A DNA stretch of 64,000 bases from Cyclobacteriaceae bacterium. GTDB taxonomy: Bacteria; Bacteroidota; Bacteroidia; Cytophagales; Cyclobacteriaceae. The stretch spans positions 372,001 through 436,000 of the forward strand of contig JAHBUC010000001.1 of assembly GCA_019638275.1 (NCBI GenBank). Reading direction: 5' to 3'. Both the position numbers and the translations under genes were made by a program. This document shows positions 8,054 to 17,877 of this stretch, piece by piece; within the stretch, counting starts at the first letter, position 1, and each line of letters begins with the position of its first letter. Below the pieces are notes generated by a model. That model did no database searches, was not told the DNA's origin, and saw nothing but the letters and a program-made list of their open reading frames with translations.

Positions 8054-9112
8054 ATGGCCAGAGCAACTGCCGCTGCTTTTTTTCTTCTTTTTTGCTTCGC
8101 ATCATTCGCACAGTCTGATGCGGTAAAGAACATCGTACGTGAAGGTATAGCACTCCACGATGCACACAAATATGAAGCGGCCATTGCCAAATACCAGGAG
8201 GCTCTTGGCCTTGACTCTTTGTCATCATTGGTTCATTATGAAATGGCCCTGACCTACTACCACATGAAGCAATACGAAAAGGCAATTTTTCATGCAAAAG
8301 TGGCTATTGATCAAAAGGATGACATTGCCTTATCCGGAATAATTGTGATGGGTTCAGCGTTTGACGACACAGGAAGGACAAAAGAATCAGTCGAGTTGTA
8401 CAAAAAAGCTTTAGAAAAATATCCGAACGAATACCTGCTCCTTTTTAATTATGCCATCAGTAGCCTTAGGCTAAATCAACGTGATGAAGCTGAGCGGGCA
8501 TTAATTAAAGGGGCGAGCATTAACCTGGGGCATGCCAGCAGCCATTTGCGTTTGGGTTATATTCAAAAGGATAAGGGCGATCGTATCCGCTCCCTGCTAT
8601 GCCTTTATTTTTTTCTTATGCTTGAGCATGATACGGAGCGTGCAGCTGATGCCTATAGCCAGTTGACCGAACTGTTTTACAAAGGCGTTAAGCGCGATAA
8701 TGAGAATCCGAATAATATAATTGTCAACCTTTCTGCGGATGCCAGTGGTGGGTTTGGTTCTTCGGAGCTAATGCTTTCCATGATTGCAGCAACTTCCCTT
8801 GAAAAGAATAAAGACAAAAACGAGTTTGAACGTTTTGCTGCTGATACCCAGAGCTTCTTTCAGATACTGGGTGAGTTAAAGGAGAACGAATCCAAAAAGA
8901 AAAAGGGAAAAAAGAAGGGCAAGGAGAAAACCCCATCAGCCGATCTGTGGAATTATTACGTTGACTTCTTTTACGAGCTGAGCAAGGCCGGGTTTACGGA
9001 AGTATTGTGCTACCGGGCTGCTGTTGCCTCCAGCAATGAAATTCCTGCAAAATGGGTTGAGGCAAATCAGGAGAAAATAGAACTCTTTTATGTGTGGCTA
9101 AGAAATCAATAG
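8054..9112 (+). CDS. Exported TPR protein with lysine-rich segment
   Basis: A 352-residue protein with a signal peptide (MARATAAAFFLLFCFASFAQS) and several tetratricopeptide repeats (KYEAAIAKYQEALGLDS, QYEKAIFHAKVAIDQ, SVELYKKALEKYPNEYLLL, DEAERALIKGASIN). A very basic stretch around residues 278-292 (KKKKGKKKGKEK) precedes a C-terminal helical part. It is divergent from the ABC ATPase gene and ends 3 bp before the converging permease stop. I recognise no specific function. Confidence 0.8.
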   Translation: MARATAAAFFLLFCFASFAQSDAVKNIVREGIALHDAHKYEAAIAKYQEALGLDSLSSLVHYEMALTYYHMKQYEKAIFHAKVAIDQKDDIALSGIIVMGSAFDDTGRTKESVELYKKALEKYPNEYLLLFNYAISSLRLNQRDEAERALIKGASINLGHASSHLRLGYIQKDKGDRIRSLLCLYFFLMLEHDTERAADAYSQLTELFYKGVKRDNENPNNIIVNLSADASGGFGSSELMLSMIAATSLEKNKDKNEFERFAADTQSFFQILGELKENESKKKKGKKKGKEKTPSADLWNYYVDFFYELSKAGFTEVLCYRAAVASSNEIPAKWVEANQEKIELFYVWLRNQ

Positions 9113-9115
9113 ATT

Positions 9116-10132
9116 TCAAACCACAACTTTTTTAGCCCTTACAATTACCCATATCACAACCGGTGCCCCAACAAGAGCGGTGATGGCATTGATCGGCAAC
9201 ACATAGGCACTTCCGGGAAGCTGGGCAACCGTATCGCAAAACAACATGACGCTCGCACCCATTACCAGCACACCGGGTATTAATATTCTGTGATTCGTTG
9301 TCTTAATAAGGAGTCTTGTGAGGTGGGGGACGGCAAGACCAACAAAGGCAATCGGGCCACAAAAGGCTGTCACCGATCCGGCCAGCAGGCTGGTAGCCAG
9401 TATGATCACGAATCGGGAGGAGGAAACGTTGACCCCGAGACTTCGGGCATAATTATCACCTAATAACCAGGCATTTAGAGGTTTGGAAACGTAAAATGCC
9501 AAGGCAATACCTACTGTAAGCACTCCGCCCAGTACCATCAACTCGTTCCAATTCAACCACCCCATACTGCCAAAAGTCCAGATGAGGAAGTAATGCTGGT
9601 CTTCTGTACGGCTGATGAATTGCAGAACACTTACCAATGAAGCGGTGGTTGCCCCAACCATAAGCCCGATCAATAAAAGCGAAGTATTGTCTTTTATCCG
9701 GTTGGCTACCGCCAGAATAAGGAGTAGAATGGATGCGGAACCAAGCGTTGCTCCAAGGGATATAACAAAAGATCCGCCCAGGTTGCTGATGATTGGATTG
9801 CCCACCATAACCAAAAGAGCCACTGCCAGGCTTGCCCCCGAACTGAGGCCCAACACGTCTGGCCCTGCCAGCGGGTTTCTGAATAAGGTCTGCATCATAA
9901 GCCCCCCCAGCGCCAAAGCCCCCCCGGCCAAAATGCAGGTAAGTGATTTGGTAAGCCGGAAATCAATAATAATGTCGCTGATCACCGGGTTTGGATTTGA
10001 CGAAAAACCTGCCAACCCGAGCCAATCCGAAAAAGAAATCTGCACGCTCCCCTGCGATAGGTTCAGGATAAAAAGTCCGGCTAAAAGGGCTGAAAGTACA
10101 AGCCAGGGATGTTTTTTAAGGGTTTTTATCAT
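9116..10132 (-). CDS. FecCD/BtuC-family ABC importer permease
   Basis: A 338-residue, very hydrophobic protein with about ten membrane segments and the family marks FRLTKSLTCILAGGALALGG, FRNPLAGPDVLGLSSGAS, GDNYARSLGVNV (ATPase contact) and FCGPIAFVGLAVPHLTRLL. It forms the membrane channel for an iron-siderophore, haem or cobalamin importer. The FecE-like ATPase at 7004 is the likely partner. Its start is only about 120 bp from the promoter of the ribosomal operon, transcribed the other way. Confidence 0.92.
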   Translation of the reverse strand: MIKTLKKHPWLVLSALLAGLFILNLSQGSVQISFSDWLGLAGFSSNPNPVISDIIIDFRLTKSLTCILAGGALALGGLMMQTLFRNPLAGPDVLGLSSGASLAVALLVMVGNPIISNLGGSFVISLGATLGSASILLLILAVANRIKDNTSLLLIGLMVGATTASLVSVLQFISRTEDQHYFLIWTFGSMGWLNWNELMVLGGVLTVGIALAFYVSKPLNAWLLGDNYARSLGVNVSSSRFVIILATSLLAGSVTAFCGPIAFVGLAVPHLTRLLIKTTNHRILIPGVLVMGASVMLFCDTVAQLPGSAYVLPINAITALVGAPVVIWVIVRAKKVVV

Positions 10133-10249
10133 GGTTCAGCGCTTCGGCAATGATAAGCACTTCGGCAACATTATGGAAAGGGCGGGCTGGTTTGGCAGGC
10201 CTGTTTATTCATAAAGCCCTTTAAGGCTCTAAAAATTTTAAAAGGCGGG

Positions 10250-10280
10250 TTTGCTAACTATTCTTTATGTCATATCTTTG
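10250..10280 (+). promoter_or_regulatory. Promoter of the rplC ribosomal operon
   Basis: TTTG (10250-10253) and TATCTTTG (10273-10280) are separated by exactly 19 bp, a full match to the Bacteroidota sigma-A promoter (TTTG, then TAnnTTTG). Transcription should start near 10286, giving a leader of roughly 55 bases before rplC. Confidence 0.85.
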
Positions 10281-10287
10281 CAGTCCT

Positions 10288-10310
10288 TTTTGCGTCAAGA
10301 AGGCGCAAAA
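10288..10310 (+). promoter_or_regulatory. Leader hairpin of the rplC operon
   Basis: TTTTGCG (10288-10294) and CGCAAAA (10304-10310) form a perfect 7-bp stem around a 9-base loop at the very start of the expected transcript. It could stabilise the 5' end or take part in ribosomal-protein autoregulation. In E. coli L4 regulates the S10 operon, but I see no direct similarity to that leader. Confidence 0.5.
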
Positions 10311-10341
10311 TCCTGAAAAACAGCATAAAAAGGTTTCAACC

Positions 10342-10974
10342 ATGCCTGGAATTATAGGACGAAAAGTAGGAATGACAAGCGTATATGGCCCTGAAGGTGA
10401 GAACATCGCCTGCACGGTTATCGAAGCTGGTCCCTGCGTAGTCACTCAAGTAAAAAACGCTGACACTGACGGATACCGTGCAGTGCAGTTATCCTTTGGC
10501 GAGGCCAAAGAGAAAAACACACCGAAAGCTCTGATCGGGCATTTCAAAAAAGCAAGCACCACCCCTAAACGCAACACCGTTGAGTTTCGCGATTTCCGTG
10601 CGGAGTTCGATGGCATTGTTGAGTTAGGTAAGGAGGTTCGTGTGCAAGACGTATTTAAAGAAGGCGATTGGCTGGATGCTGTAGGCACCTCCAAAGGTCG
10701 CGGTTTTCAGGGTGTTGTTAAGCGCCACGGCTTTAGCGGTGTGGGTGAAGCAACCCACGGTCAGCATAACCGTTTGCGTGCACCTGGTTCAATGGGTAAC
10801 GCTTCATTTGCTTCCCGTGTACCAAAAGGCAAGCGCCTGGCGGGTCGTATGGGTAACGATCGTGTGAAAGTAACCAACCTGCGTGTGGTGAAAATCATGG
10901 CGGATCAAAACCTGATCATTGTAAGTGGCTCTGTTCCGGGAGCTATAAACTCAACTGTAATTCTGCAGAAGTAA
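10342..10974 (+). CDS. rplC: 50S ribosomal protein L3
   Basis: A 210-residue L3 starting [16 protein letters not shown], with the conserved loop [20 protein letters not shown] (methylated Gln region near the peptidyl-transferase centre). The longer reading from 10267 would begin inside the promoter, so ATG 10342 is the start. It is the first gene of the operon here; rpsJ, which usually precedes it, is missing. Its stop overlaps the rplD start (TAATG). Confidence 0.98.
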   Translation: MPGIIGRKVGMTSVYGPEGENIACTVIEAGPCVVTQVKNADTDGYRAVQLSFGEAKEKNTPKALIGHFKKASTTPKRNTVEFRDFRAEFDGIVELGKEVRVQDVFKEGDWLDAVGTSKGRGFQGVVKRHGFSGVGEATHGQHNRLRAPGSMGNASFASRVPKGKRLAGRMGNDRVKVTNLRVVKIMADQNLIIVSGSVPGAINSTVILQK

Positions 10975-11609
10975 TGGAAGTAAGTGTAGTAAAATATAGC
11001 GGAGAGCAAACCGGTAAGAAAGTGAGTCTTTCTGATGCCGTATTTGCCATCGAGCCAAACGACCACGCCATTTACCTGGACGTGAAAAGCTACCTGGCCA
11101 ACCAACGTCAGGGTACGCACAAGTCGAAGCAGCGTAACGAAATTTCTGGCTCCAGCAAGAAAATCAAGAAGCAGAAAGGTACCGGAGGGGCACGTGCGGG
11201 TAACATTAAAAACCCTCAGTTCAAAGGTGGTGGACGTGTATTCGGCCCTCAGCCTCGCGACTATTCTTTCAAGCTGAACAAGAAAGTAAAAGATCTGGCA
11301 CGTAAGTCGGCTCTTACTTATAAGGCGAAGGACAATGCCATTGCCGTTATAGAAGATTTCAATTTTGAAACACCCAAGACAAAGCAATACCTGAATATGT
11401 TATCGGCATTATCATTGGCTGATAAAAAAACTCTTCTGGTATTGCCGGAAAGCAATAAAGGTGTGGTTCTTTCAGGAAGAAACCTGAAGCAAGCAAAAAT
11501 TACCACTGCCGATCAGATCAACACATACGATGTGATCAATGCTGATAACGTCATTTTTGTTGAGAGCTCAGTAAGCAAAGTGGAGAACATTTTAAATAAA
11601 GAGTCATGA
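10974..11609 (+). CDS. rplD: 50S ribosomal protein L4
   Basis: A 211-residue L4 with the tunnel-lining loop region [18 protein letters not shown] and the conserved [35 protein letters not shown]. It binds 23S rRNA, lines the exit tunnel, and in other bacteria also controls its own operon. It overlaps rplC by one base and rplW by four bases (ATGA). Confidence 0.98.
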   Translation: MEVSVVKYSGEQTGKKVSLSDAVFAIEPNDHAIYLDVKSYLANQRQGTHKSKQRNEISGSSKKIKKQKGTGGARAGNIKNPQFKGGGRVFGPQPRDYSFKLNKKVKDLARKSALTYKAKDNAIAVIEDFNFETPKTKQYLNMLSALSLADKKTLLVLPESNKGVVLSGRNLKQAKITTADQINTYDVINADNVIFVESSVSKVENILNKES

Positions 11610-11893
11610 GCGTACTGAAGAAGCCCCTGGTAACAGAAAAAGTATCTTCCCTGAATGAAAAGGGTAAGTACGGCTTCATTGTAGATATTGAAGCAAACAA
11701 AGTAGAGATCAAGCAAGCTGTTGAAAAGCAGTATGGTGTAACGGTTGAGAAGGTGAATACCATGCGCGTAATGGGTAAGCAAAAATCCCGTTACACAAAA
11801 GCAGGTGTATTAACCGGTCGTAAGCCCAACTACAAGAAGGCCATTGTAACATTGGCCGCAGGTGAAGTAATAGACTTTTATAGCAACGTATAA
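11606..11893 (+). CDS. rplW: 50S ribosomal protein L23
   Basis: A 95-residue L23 ([40 protein letters not shown]). It sits at the tunnel exit, where trigger factor and signal recognition particle dock. The start overlaps the rplD stop as ATGA, so the two are translationally coupled. Confidence 0.97.
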   Translation: MSVLKKPLVTEKVSSLNEKGKYGFIVDIEANKVEIKQAVEKQYGVTVEKVNTMRVMGKQKSRYTKAGVLTGRKPNYKKAIVTLAAGEVIDFYSNV

Positions 11894-11903
11894 TTATTGA
11901 ACA

Positions 11904-12728
11904 ATGGCGTTGAAGAAACTAAAACCGGTAACACCAGGCACAAGACACAGGCTGGCCCCGTCTTTTGAAGACATTTCGGCATCGACTCCTGAAAAGTCGC
12001 TGGTAACTACGCGTAAGAAAACCGGAGGAAGAAATAATAACGGTAAGATGACCATGCGCTACATTGGTGGTGGTCATAAGCAGAAGATAAGAATCATTGA
12101 CTTCAAGCGCGACAAGGCTGGCGTTCCGGCTACCGTTAAGTCAATTGAGTATGACCCTACACGCTCTGCCCGTATTGCGTTGTTACATTACGCAGACGGT
12201 GCAAAGGCATACATCCTTGCTCCGAACGGTTTAAAATCCGGTCAGCAGGTTGTGGCAGGTGCAGAGGTTGCACCTGAAGTAGGAAATGCACTTCCGCTTT
12301 CAAAAATTCCGTTGGGTACAATTGTACACAATGTGGAGTTGAAGCCTGGCAAAGGTGGTGCAATTGCACGCAGTGCCGGTTCATTTGTTCAGTTGTTGGC
12401 TCGTGAAAACGGCCTGGCAACATTGAAGATGCCTTCTGGTGAGATGCGTAACGTATTGGAAGTGTGTATGGCTACAGTAGGTGCTGTTTCCAATGCCGAT
12501 CACATGAATGAAAGCGTGGGTAAAGCTGGTCGCACACGTTGGAAGGGCAGAAGACCACGTAACCGCGGTGTTTCTATGAACCCCGTTGATCACCCGATGG
12601 GTGGTGGTGAAGGACGTGCTTCAGGTGGTCACCCGCGTTCACGCAAGGGCTTGATTGCCAAGGGTAAGAAGACCCGTCATCCGAAAAAGTATTCTGATCG
12701 ATTAATCATATCCAGGAGGAAAAAATAA
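11904..12728 (+). CDS. rplB: 50S ribosomal protein L2
   Basis: A 274-residue L2 with RNA-binding core [20 protein letters not shown] and the C-terminal [13 protein letters not shown], which contains the conserved His near the peptidyl-transferase centre. Full length. It overlaps rpsS by one base, and an AGGAGG sequence inside its last codons serves rpsS. Confidence 0.98.
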   Translation: MALKKLKPVTPGTRHRLAPSFEDISASTPEKSLVTTRKKTGGRNNNGKMTMRYIGGGHKQKIRIIDFKRDKAGVPATVKSIEYDPTRSARIALLHYADGAKAYILAPNGLKSGQQVVAGAEVAPEVGNALPLSKIPLGTIVHNVELKPGKGGAIARSAGSFVQLLARENGLATLKMPSGEMRNVLEVCMATVGAVSNADHMNESVGKAGRTRWKGRRPRNRGVSMNPVDHPMGGGEGRASGGHPRSRKGLIAKGKKTRHPKKYSDRLIISRRKK

Positions 12729-13000
12729 TGGGACGCTCGATTAAAAAAGGACCGTATTGCGATTTCCGTCTGCTTAAGAAAGTAGAGGCAACCGAGAAGT
12801 CAGGTAAGAAATCAGTGATCAAAACCTGGTCACGCAGATCAACAATTACCCCTGAGATGATCGGCCACACGTTTGCGGTTCACAATGGAAATAAATTCAT
12901 TCCGGTATACGTAACCGAAAACATGGTGGGACATAAGTTAGGTGAATTTGCACCTACCCGCACGTTCAAAGGTCACTCCGGTAACAGAAAAGAAGCTTAG
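12728..13000 (+). CDS. rpsS: 30S ribosomal protein S19
   Basis: A 90-residue S19 ([52 protein letters not shown]) of the 30S head, partner of S13. A strong Shine-Dalgarno AGGAGG ends about nine bases before the ATG, which is unusual in this phylum. Confidence 0.98.
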   Translation: MGRSIKKGPYCDFRLLKKVEATEKSGKKSVIKTWSRRSTITPEMIGHTFAVHNGNKFIPVYVTENMVGHKLGEFAPTRTFKGHSGNRKEA

Positions 13001-13006
13001 TAAGTC

Positions 13007-13471
13007 ATGGAAGCTGTAGAGAAAAAGACTAAAAGGTCTGTAGTAAAAAGGGAAAAGCGTGATGCACGCAAGGAAGCTGCTAAAACCGGAGAGGTTGTAG
13101 CCAAGCTGAAGAATGTTCCCACATCTCCACGTAAAATGAGGCTGGTTGCCGACTTGATTCGTGGTGAGCGTGTAAACAAAGCCCTCAATATACTTAAGTA
13201 TGAACCTAAGGTAGGTTCGTTCAAATTGGAGAAACTTCTTCTTTCTGCTATTGCTAACTGGGAGAACAAAAATCAGGAAGCCAAGCTTGAAGAAGCAGAC
13301 TTATATGTAAAGGATGTTTGGGTTGATGGCGGTCGTATTTTAAAGAGACTCCGTCCGGCTCCCCAGGGAAGAGCGCACCGCGTTCGTAAGCGTTCCAACC
13401 ACGTAACGCTGGTGTTGGATAGCCTGAAGAAAAATGAAAGCGTAGCAACTGAACAAGAAACTAAGGAATAG
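13007..13471 (+). CDS. rplV: 50S ribosomal protein L22 with N-terminal extension
   Basis: The L22 fold ([48 protein letters not shown]) starts near residue 35; before it is a charged extension of about 33 residues ([20 protein letters not shown]). Total 154 residues against about 110-115 in E. coli. L22 lines the exit tunnel with L4. Its stop directly abuts the rpsC start. Confidence 0.97.
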   Translation: MEAVEKKTKRSVVKREKRDARKEAAKTGEVVAKLKNVPTSPRKMRLVADLIRGERVNKALNILKYEPKVGSFKLEKLLLSAIANWENKNQEAKLEEADLYVKDVWVDGGRILKRLRPAPQGRAHRVRKRSNHVTLVLDSLKKNESVATEQETKE

Positions 13472-14254
13472 ATGGGACAAAAAATTAACCCTATAGGACT
13501 TCGTCTGGGTATCGTTCGCGGTTGGGATTCCAACTGGTATGGCGGAAATACATTCTCCGACAAGTTGGTTGAAGACCAGAAGATCAGAAAGTATATCGAT
13601 GCCCGTATCCCGAAAGGCGGTATCGCTAAAGTTGTTATTGAACGCACGTTAAAGCGCATCACCCTTACCATTCACACGGCTCGTCCGGGTGTGGTTATCG
13701 GAAAAGGTGGAACGGAAGTAGATAAGATTAAAGAAGAGTTGAAGAAGATCACCGGTAAGGATGTTCAGATCAATATCTTCGAAATCAAGCGTCCGGAATT
13801 AGATGCGAAACTTGTTGGCGAATCAATCGCACAGCAAATTGAAGCACGTATTTCCTACAAGCGTGCCATGAAGCAAGCGATTGCCTCTGCTATCCGTGTA
13901 GGTGCAGAAGGAATCAAGATTAAGGTATCAGGCCGTTTGGCCGGTGCCGACATGGCCCGCACAGAACAATATAAAGAAGGACGTATTCCTTTGCATACCC
14001 TGCGTGCTGATATTGATTATGCAATTTCTGAAGCGCAGACCGTTTACGGTAAGATTGGTATCAAAGTATGGATATTCAAAGGTGAGGTATATGGTAAGCG
14101 CGATTTGTCACCTAACGTGGGTGTAGTAAGCAACGCGGGTGCAGGCCAGGGTGCTGGTGCTGAGCGTGGTGGTGATCGTGGCGGAAGAAGAAGACAGGAA
14201 GGCCGTGGAGGTCGCACCGGTCGTGGTGGAGAAAATCGCAGAGAGAAACGATAG
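13472..14254 (+). CDS. rpsC: 30S ribosomal protein S3 with Gly/Arg-rich tail
   Basis: S3 has the KH domain with the GKGG loop ([14 protein letters not shown]) and the C-terminal domain ([20 protein letters not shown]). After the normal end near residue 210 comes a tail of about 45 residues made almost only of Gly, Arg, Glu and Ala ([19 protein letters not shown]). The protein is part of the mRNA entry site with helicase activity. Tails like this are low-complexity and RNA-binding in other proteins; a role here is inference. Confidence 0.97.
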   Translation: MGQKINPIGLRLGIVRGWDSNWYGGNTFSDKLVEDQKIRKYIDARIPKGGIAKVVIERTLKRITLTIHTARPGVVIGKGGTEVDKIKEELKKITGKDVQINIFEIKRPELDAKLVGESIAQQIEARISYKRAMKQAIASAIRVGAEGIKIKVSGRLAGADMARTEQYKEGRIPLHTLRADIDYAISEAQTVYGKIGIKVWIFKGEVYGKRDLSPNVGVVSNAGAGQGAGAERGGDRGGRRRQEGRGGRTGRGGENRREKR

Positions 14255-14284
14255 TTAATAGTGAAGCATTAAAGTAAGGTAGCA

Positions 14285-14704
14285 ATGTTACAACCGAAAC
14301 GTACCAAGTTCAGAAAAATGCAGAAGGGCCGTGTGAAAGGTATAGCCACACGCGGACATACCATTGCATTCGGTTCATTTGGTCTGAAAAGCCTGGAAGG
14401 CGGCTGGATTACCTCCCGTCAGCTCGAGGCGGCTCGTATTGCCGTAACCCGCGCCATGAAGCGTGAAGGTCAGGTTTGGATTCGCATTTTCCCGGATAAG
14501 CCCATCACCCGTAAACCTGCAGAGGTTCGTATGGGTAAAGGTAAGGGTGCTCCTGAATACTGGGTTGCTGTGATTAAGCCAGGTACCATTTTGTTTGAAG
14601 CAGGTGGTGTGAACTTGGCTACTGCAAAAGAAGCATTGCGCCTTGCGGAGGGTAAGTTGCCCATTAGAACAAAGTTTACAGTAAGACGCGACTACGTAGA
14701 ATAA
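14285..14704 (+). CDS. rplP: 50S ribosomal protein L16
   Basis: A 139-residue L16 ([54 protein letters not shown], with the Arg-rich EVRMG loop). It organises the A-site tRNA region of the 50S subunit. A 30-bp gap to rpsC is the largest in this part of the operon. Confidence 0.98.
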   Translation: MLQPKRTKFRKMQKGRVKGIATRGHTIAFGSFGLKSLEGGWITSRQLEAARIAVTRAMKREGQVWIRIFPDKPITRKPAEVRMGKGKGAPEYWVAVIKPGTILFEAGGVNLATAKEALRLAEGKLPIRTKFTVRRDYVE

Positions 14705-14711
14705 TCGAGCC

Positions 14712-14906
14712 ATGAAGAGCAACGAAATAAAAGAATTAAATGTGACCGAACTGCGTGAGAAAATCACCAGTGAGAAGGAAACGCTTCGCAAAATGAAATT
14801 TGCGCATCAGGTTTCAGCTGTTGAAAACCCGATGAAAATCAGAGAAACAAGAAAGCTCATTGCCCGCTTAAATACGGAGTTGAGCGCTAAAGAACGTCAA
14901 AAATAA
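14712..14906 (+). CDS. rpmC: 50S ribosomal protein L29
   Basis: A 64-residue, two-helix L29 ([39 protein letters not shown]). It lies at the exit tunnel next to L23. Position between rplP and rpsQ is the usual one. Confidence 0.96.
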   Translation: MKSNEIKELNVTELREKITSEKETLRKMKFAHQVSAVENPMKIRETRKLIARLNTELSAKERQK

Positions 14907-14911
14907 TTCCT

Positions 14912-15166
14912 ATGGAAAGGAACCTTAGAAAAGAGAGAATTGGTAAAGTGGTGAGCAACAAGATGACAAAGAGCATCACCGTAGCGGTCGACCGTAAGGT
15001 TAAGCACCCGATCTATGGTAAGTTCGTTCACAAAACCACCAAATTCATGGCTCACGATGAGAAGAACGAAGCTGGCATTGGTGATACCGTGCTGATTTCA
15101 GAAACCCGTCCATTGAGCAAAAGCAAGCGTTGGAGATTAGTTGAGATTATCGAAAAAGCGAAGTAA
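14912..15166 (+). CDS. rpsQ: 30S ribosomal protein S17
   Basis: An 84-residue OB-fold S17 ([59 protein letters not shown]). It binds 16S rRNA early in 30S assembly. Normal length and place. Confidence 0.97.
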   Translation: MERNLRKERIGKVVSNKMTKSITVAVDRKVKHPIYGKFVHKTTKFMAHDEKNEAGIGDTVLISETRPLSKSKRWRLVEIIEKAK

Positions 15167-15168
15167 TC

Positions 15169-15537
15169 ATGATACAAACCGAATCAAGACTTTCTGTTGC
15201 AGATAATAGCGGTGCCAAAGAAGTGCTTTGTGTTCACGTATTGGGTGGAAGCAGCAAGCGCTACGCAACAGTAGGCGATAAAATTGTTGTGACGGTTAAG
15301 TCGGCTATGCCGAGCAGCCAGGTAAAGAAAGGTACCGTGTCACGCGCTGTGGTTGTAAGAACTACCAAGGAAGTAAGAAGAAAAGACGGCTCTTACATTC
15401 GCTTTGAGGATAATGCTGCCGTTCTGTTGAACGCTCAGGATGAACCCCGAGGTACCCGTATTTTCGGACCGGTGGCGCGTGAGTTGAGAGAGAAGCAGTT
15501 TATGAAAATAGTGTCATTGGCACCTGAAGTGATTTAA
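15169..15537 (+). CDS. rplN: 50S ribosomal protein L14
   Basis: A 122-residue L14 ([53 protein letters not shown]). It forms an intersubunit bridge and contacts L19. Two bases separate it from rpsQ. Confidence 0.98.
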   Translation: MIQTESRLSVADNSGAKEVLCVHVLGGSSKRYATVGDKIVVTVKSAMPSSQVKKGTVSRAVVVRTTKEVRRKDGSYIRFEDNAAVLLNAQDEPRGTRIFGPVARELREKQFMKIVSLAPEVI

Positions 15538-15541
15538 TACC

Positions 15542-15883
15542 ATGAACAGAAAGTTTAACAAGCAACCCAAACTGCACATTCGCAAAGGCGATATGGTGAA
15601 GGTTATTGCCGGTGATGATAAAGGCAAAACCGGTAAAGTGTTGGAGGTTGTAACCGCAAAGAACCGTGCCATTGTTGAGGGAATCAACATTGTTACGAAA
15701 CATGAAAAACCTTCAGCAGGCAAGCCTGAGGGAGGAATTAAGAAGACTGAAGCAGGTGTTCACATCAGTAACCTGATGGTGCTTGATCCTGCCAGTGGTA
15801 ACCCTACCCGCGTTGGCCGCAAGCTAAACGAGAAAGGTAAGTTGCAACGATATTCGAAGAAAACCGGAGAATTGATAAAATAA
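15542..15883 (+). CDS. rplX: 50S ribosomal protein L24
   Basis: A 113-residue L24 with the KOW motif ([20 protein letters not shown]) and [20 protein letters not shown]. It starts 50S assembly and sits near the tunnel exit. One-base overlap with rplE. Confidence 0.97.
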   Translation: MNRKFNKQPKLHIRKGDMVKVIAGDDKGKTGKVLEVVTAKNRAIVEGINIVTKHEKPSAGKPEGGIKKTEAGVHISNLMVLDPASGNPTRVGRKLNEKGKLQRYSKKTGELIK

Positions 15884-16440
15884 TGGCTACTCCAAGATTA
15901 AAAGAAAAGTACGTTAAGGAAATCGTGCCGGCACTGAAGGATAAGTTTCAGTATAGCTCGGTTATGGAGGTTCCTAAAATTGAAAAGATCAGCATCAACA
16001 AGGGTATGGGCATTGCCGTAACCGATAAGAAATTGATTGATGTAGCGCTTGAAGAAATTACCGCCATTACCGGTCAGAAGGCCGTGGCTACCAAGTCAAA
16101 GAAGGCGATTTCAAATTTCAAGTTGCGTGAAGATATGCCGATTGGTGTGAAGGTGACACTTCGCGGCAGCAAGATGTATGAGTTCCTCGACAGGCTCATG
16201 AACATTGCGCTTCCCCGTGTGCGTGACTTCCGTGGTGTAAATCCGAAAGGATTTGATGGCCGCGGTAACTACACGCTTGGTGTAAAAGAACAGATCATTT
16301 TCCCTGAGATTTCGATCGACAAGGTGAATAAGATTAGCGGTATGGATATCACGTTTGTGACTACTGCTAAAACTGATGAAGAGAGTTACGAGCTCCTGAA
16401 GGCTTTCGGGATGCCGTTCGCTAATGCTAATAAGAATTAA
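15883..16440 (+). CDS. rplE: 50S ribosomal protein L5
   Basis: A 185-residue L5 ([60 protein letters not shown]). It binds 5S rRNA and contacts the P-site tRNA. Normal length. Confidence 0.98.
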   Translation: MATPRLKEKYVKEIVPALKDKFQYSSVMEVPKIEKISINKGMGIAVTDKKLIDVALEEITAITGQKAVATKSKKAISNFKLREDMPIGVKVTLRGSKMYEFLDRLMNIALPRVRDFRGVNPKGFDGRGNYTLGVKEQIIFPEISIDKVNKISGMDITFVTTAKTDEESYELLKAFGMPFANANKN

Positions 16441-16449
16441 AAATTTGCT

Positions 16450-16719
16450 ATGGCTAAATTATCTGTAATTGCAAGGCAAACCAAAAGAGAGAAGCTGGTA
16501 GCGGTTCACGCAGCTAAGCGCAAGGCTTTGAAAGAAGCCGGTGACTACCTGGCGCTGGATAAGCTTCCACGCAACGCCTCTCCGGTGCGCCTGAAGAACA
16601 GGTGTAAACTTACGGGACGTCCGAAAGGCTATATGGGAAAGTTTGGCGTTTGCCGTAACGTTTTCCGTGAAATGGCCTCAGCGGGTAAAATCCCGGGTTT
16701 AACCAAGGCTAGCTGGTAA
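16450..16719 (+). CDS. rpsN: 30S ribosomal protein S14, long zinc-free type
   Basis: An 89-residue S14 ([37 protein letters not shown]). It has two isolated cysteines but no paired CxxC motifs, so it is the long, zinc-independent form. It is the last gene before the internal promoter of the operon. Confidence 0.97.
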   Translation: MAKLSVIARQTKREKLVAVHAAKRKALKEAGDYLALDKLPRNASPVRLKNRCKLTGRPKGYMGKFGVCRNVFREMASAGKIPGLTKASW

Positions 16720-16795
16720 AACAGCGCTGAAACGACATATTAGGTTGCTGAGTATCAAGGTCCCCCAATAGTTTTGGGATGAAACCAGGTAACAG

Positions 16796-16826
16796 TTTGC
16801 ATAACAAAAATTGTTAGGTATCTTTG
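16796..16826 (+). promoter_or_regulatory. Internal promoter before rpsH
   Basis: TTTG (16796-16799), a 19-bp spacer and TATCTTTG (16819-16826) match the Bacteroidota consensus fully, with the same -7 octamer and spacing as the rplC promoter. It lies in the only long gap (161 bp) of the ribosomal block and should drive rpsH onwards. Confidence 0.85.
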
Positions 16827-16829
16827 CAG

Positions 16830-16858
16830 CCCGTTTATAAGAACGGGTTTGCTTTTTT
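16830..16858 (+). terminator. Terminator-like hairpin at the start of the rpsH leader
   Basis: CCCGTT (16830-16835) pairs with AACGGG (16842-16847) around TATAAG, followed by TTTGCTTTTTT. It has the shape of an intrinsic terminator, but it begins right where the transcript from the internal promoter should start. It may end read-through from rplC-rpsN, or act as an attenuator or 5' stabiliser for the second transcript. Confidence 0.55.
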
Positions 16859-16880
16859 AATGAGCGTAAAGAAATAGAAA

Positions 16881-17279
16881 ATGACTGATCCTATTTCAGA
16901 CTATTTGACCAGGTTGCGAAATGCAATCAAATCCAACCACAAAGTGGTAGAGATTCCTGCGTCCAACCTGAAGAAAGAAATAACCAAGGTGTTATTTGAC
17001 AAAGGTTATATCCTTAACTACAAGTTTGAGGAAGGCCCAACGCCACAGGGTACAATCAAGATAGCCTTGAAGTACAACCCTGAAACGCGCGAGTCGGCCA
17101 TAACCAAATTGCTGCGTGTAAGTACACCCGGCTTGAGAAAATATGTTAATACAGGTACCCTTCCTCGCGTGATGAACGGACTTGGTGTTGCGATTATCTC
17201 AACATCGCGTGGTGTAGTTACCGATAAGGAAGCCCGCAAGTTGAATGTGGGTGGTGAAGTATTGTGTTACGTGTATTAA
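16881..17279 (+). CDS. rpsH: 30S ribosomal protein S8
   Basis: A 132-residue S8 (MTDPISDYLTRLRNAIKSNH, GLGVAIISTSRGVVTDKEAR). It binds the central domain of 16S rRNA; in E. coli it represses the spc operon. It is the first gene after the internal promoter, so such control would be well placed here (inference). Confidence 0.98.
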   Translation: MTDPISDYLTRLRNAIKSNHKVVEIPASNLKKEITKVLFDKGYILNYKFEEGPTPQGTIKIALKYNPETRESAITKLLRVSTPGLRKYVNTGTLPRVMNGLGVAIISTSRGVVTDKEARKLNVGGEVLCYVY

Positions 17280-17291
17280 CCGACTGAAGCC

Positions 17292-17849
17292 ATGTCACGA
17301 ATAGGAAAATTACCAATTGAATTACCTCAGGGAGTTACGGTTAACTTCAATAAGGATAGTCACACGGTTTCAGTGAAGGGCCCGAAAGGTGAACTCACTC
17401 AGGTTATTGATGCTGACTTTACAGTGAAGCAGGAAAACGGTGAACTGATTGTTGAGCGCCCCACTGAGCAAAAGCGTCATAAGGCCATGCACGGACTTTA
17501 CCGCGCATTGATTGCCAACATGATTGAAGGCGTGAATAAGGGATACAAACACCAGCTTGAGTTAGTGGGTGTAGGTTACAAGGCGAGTGCCCAGGCAAAC
17601 GTGCTTGAACTGAGCTTGGGGTATTCACACAACATCTTTTTGGCGGTGCCAAAGGAGTTGAAGGTGCAGGCCGTTCAGGAAAAAGGTTCAAACCCAACTA
17701 TTATCCTGGAAGGCATTGATAAGCAATTGATTGGCCAGGTGGCCGCTAAAATAAAGTCGCTGCGTAAAGTTGAGCCTTACAAAGGAAAAGGTATCCGCTT
17801 CACAGGCGAACATGTACGCAGAAAAGCTGGTAAGGCTGCTGCTAAATAA
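17292..17849 (+). CDS. rplF: 50S ribosomal protein L6
   Basis: A 185-residue L6 (MSRIGKLPIELPQGV, GYKHQLELVGVGYKASAQ, EPYKGKGIRFTGEHVRRKAG). It lies near the factor-binding site. Normal length. Confidence 0.98.
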   Translation: MSRIGKLPIELPQGVTVNFNKDSHTVSVKGPKGELTQVIDADFTVKQENGELIVERPTEQKRHKAMHGLYRALIANMIEGVNKGYKHQLELVGVGYKASAQANVLELSLGYSHNIFLAVPKELKVQAVQEKGSNPTIILEGIDKQLIGQVAAKIKSLRKVEPYKGKGIRFTGEHVRRKAGKAAAK

Positions 17850-17877
17850 TTAAGCATCATAGAAAACAACTACCTCT

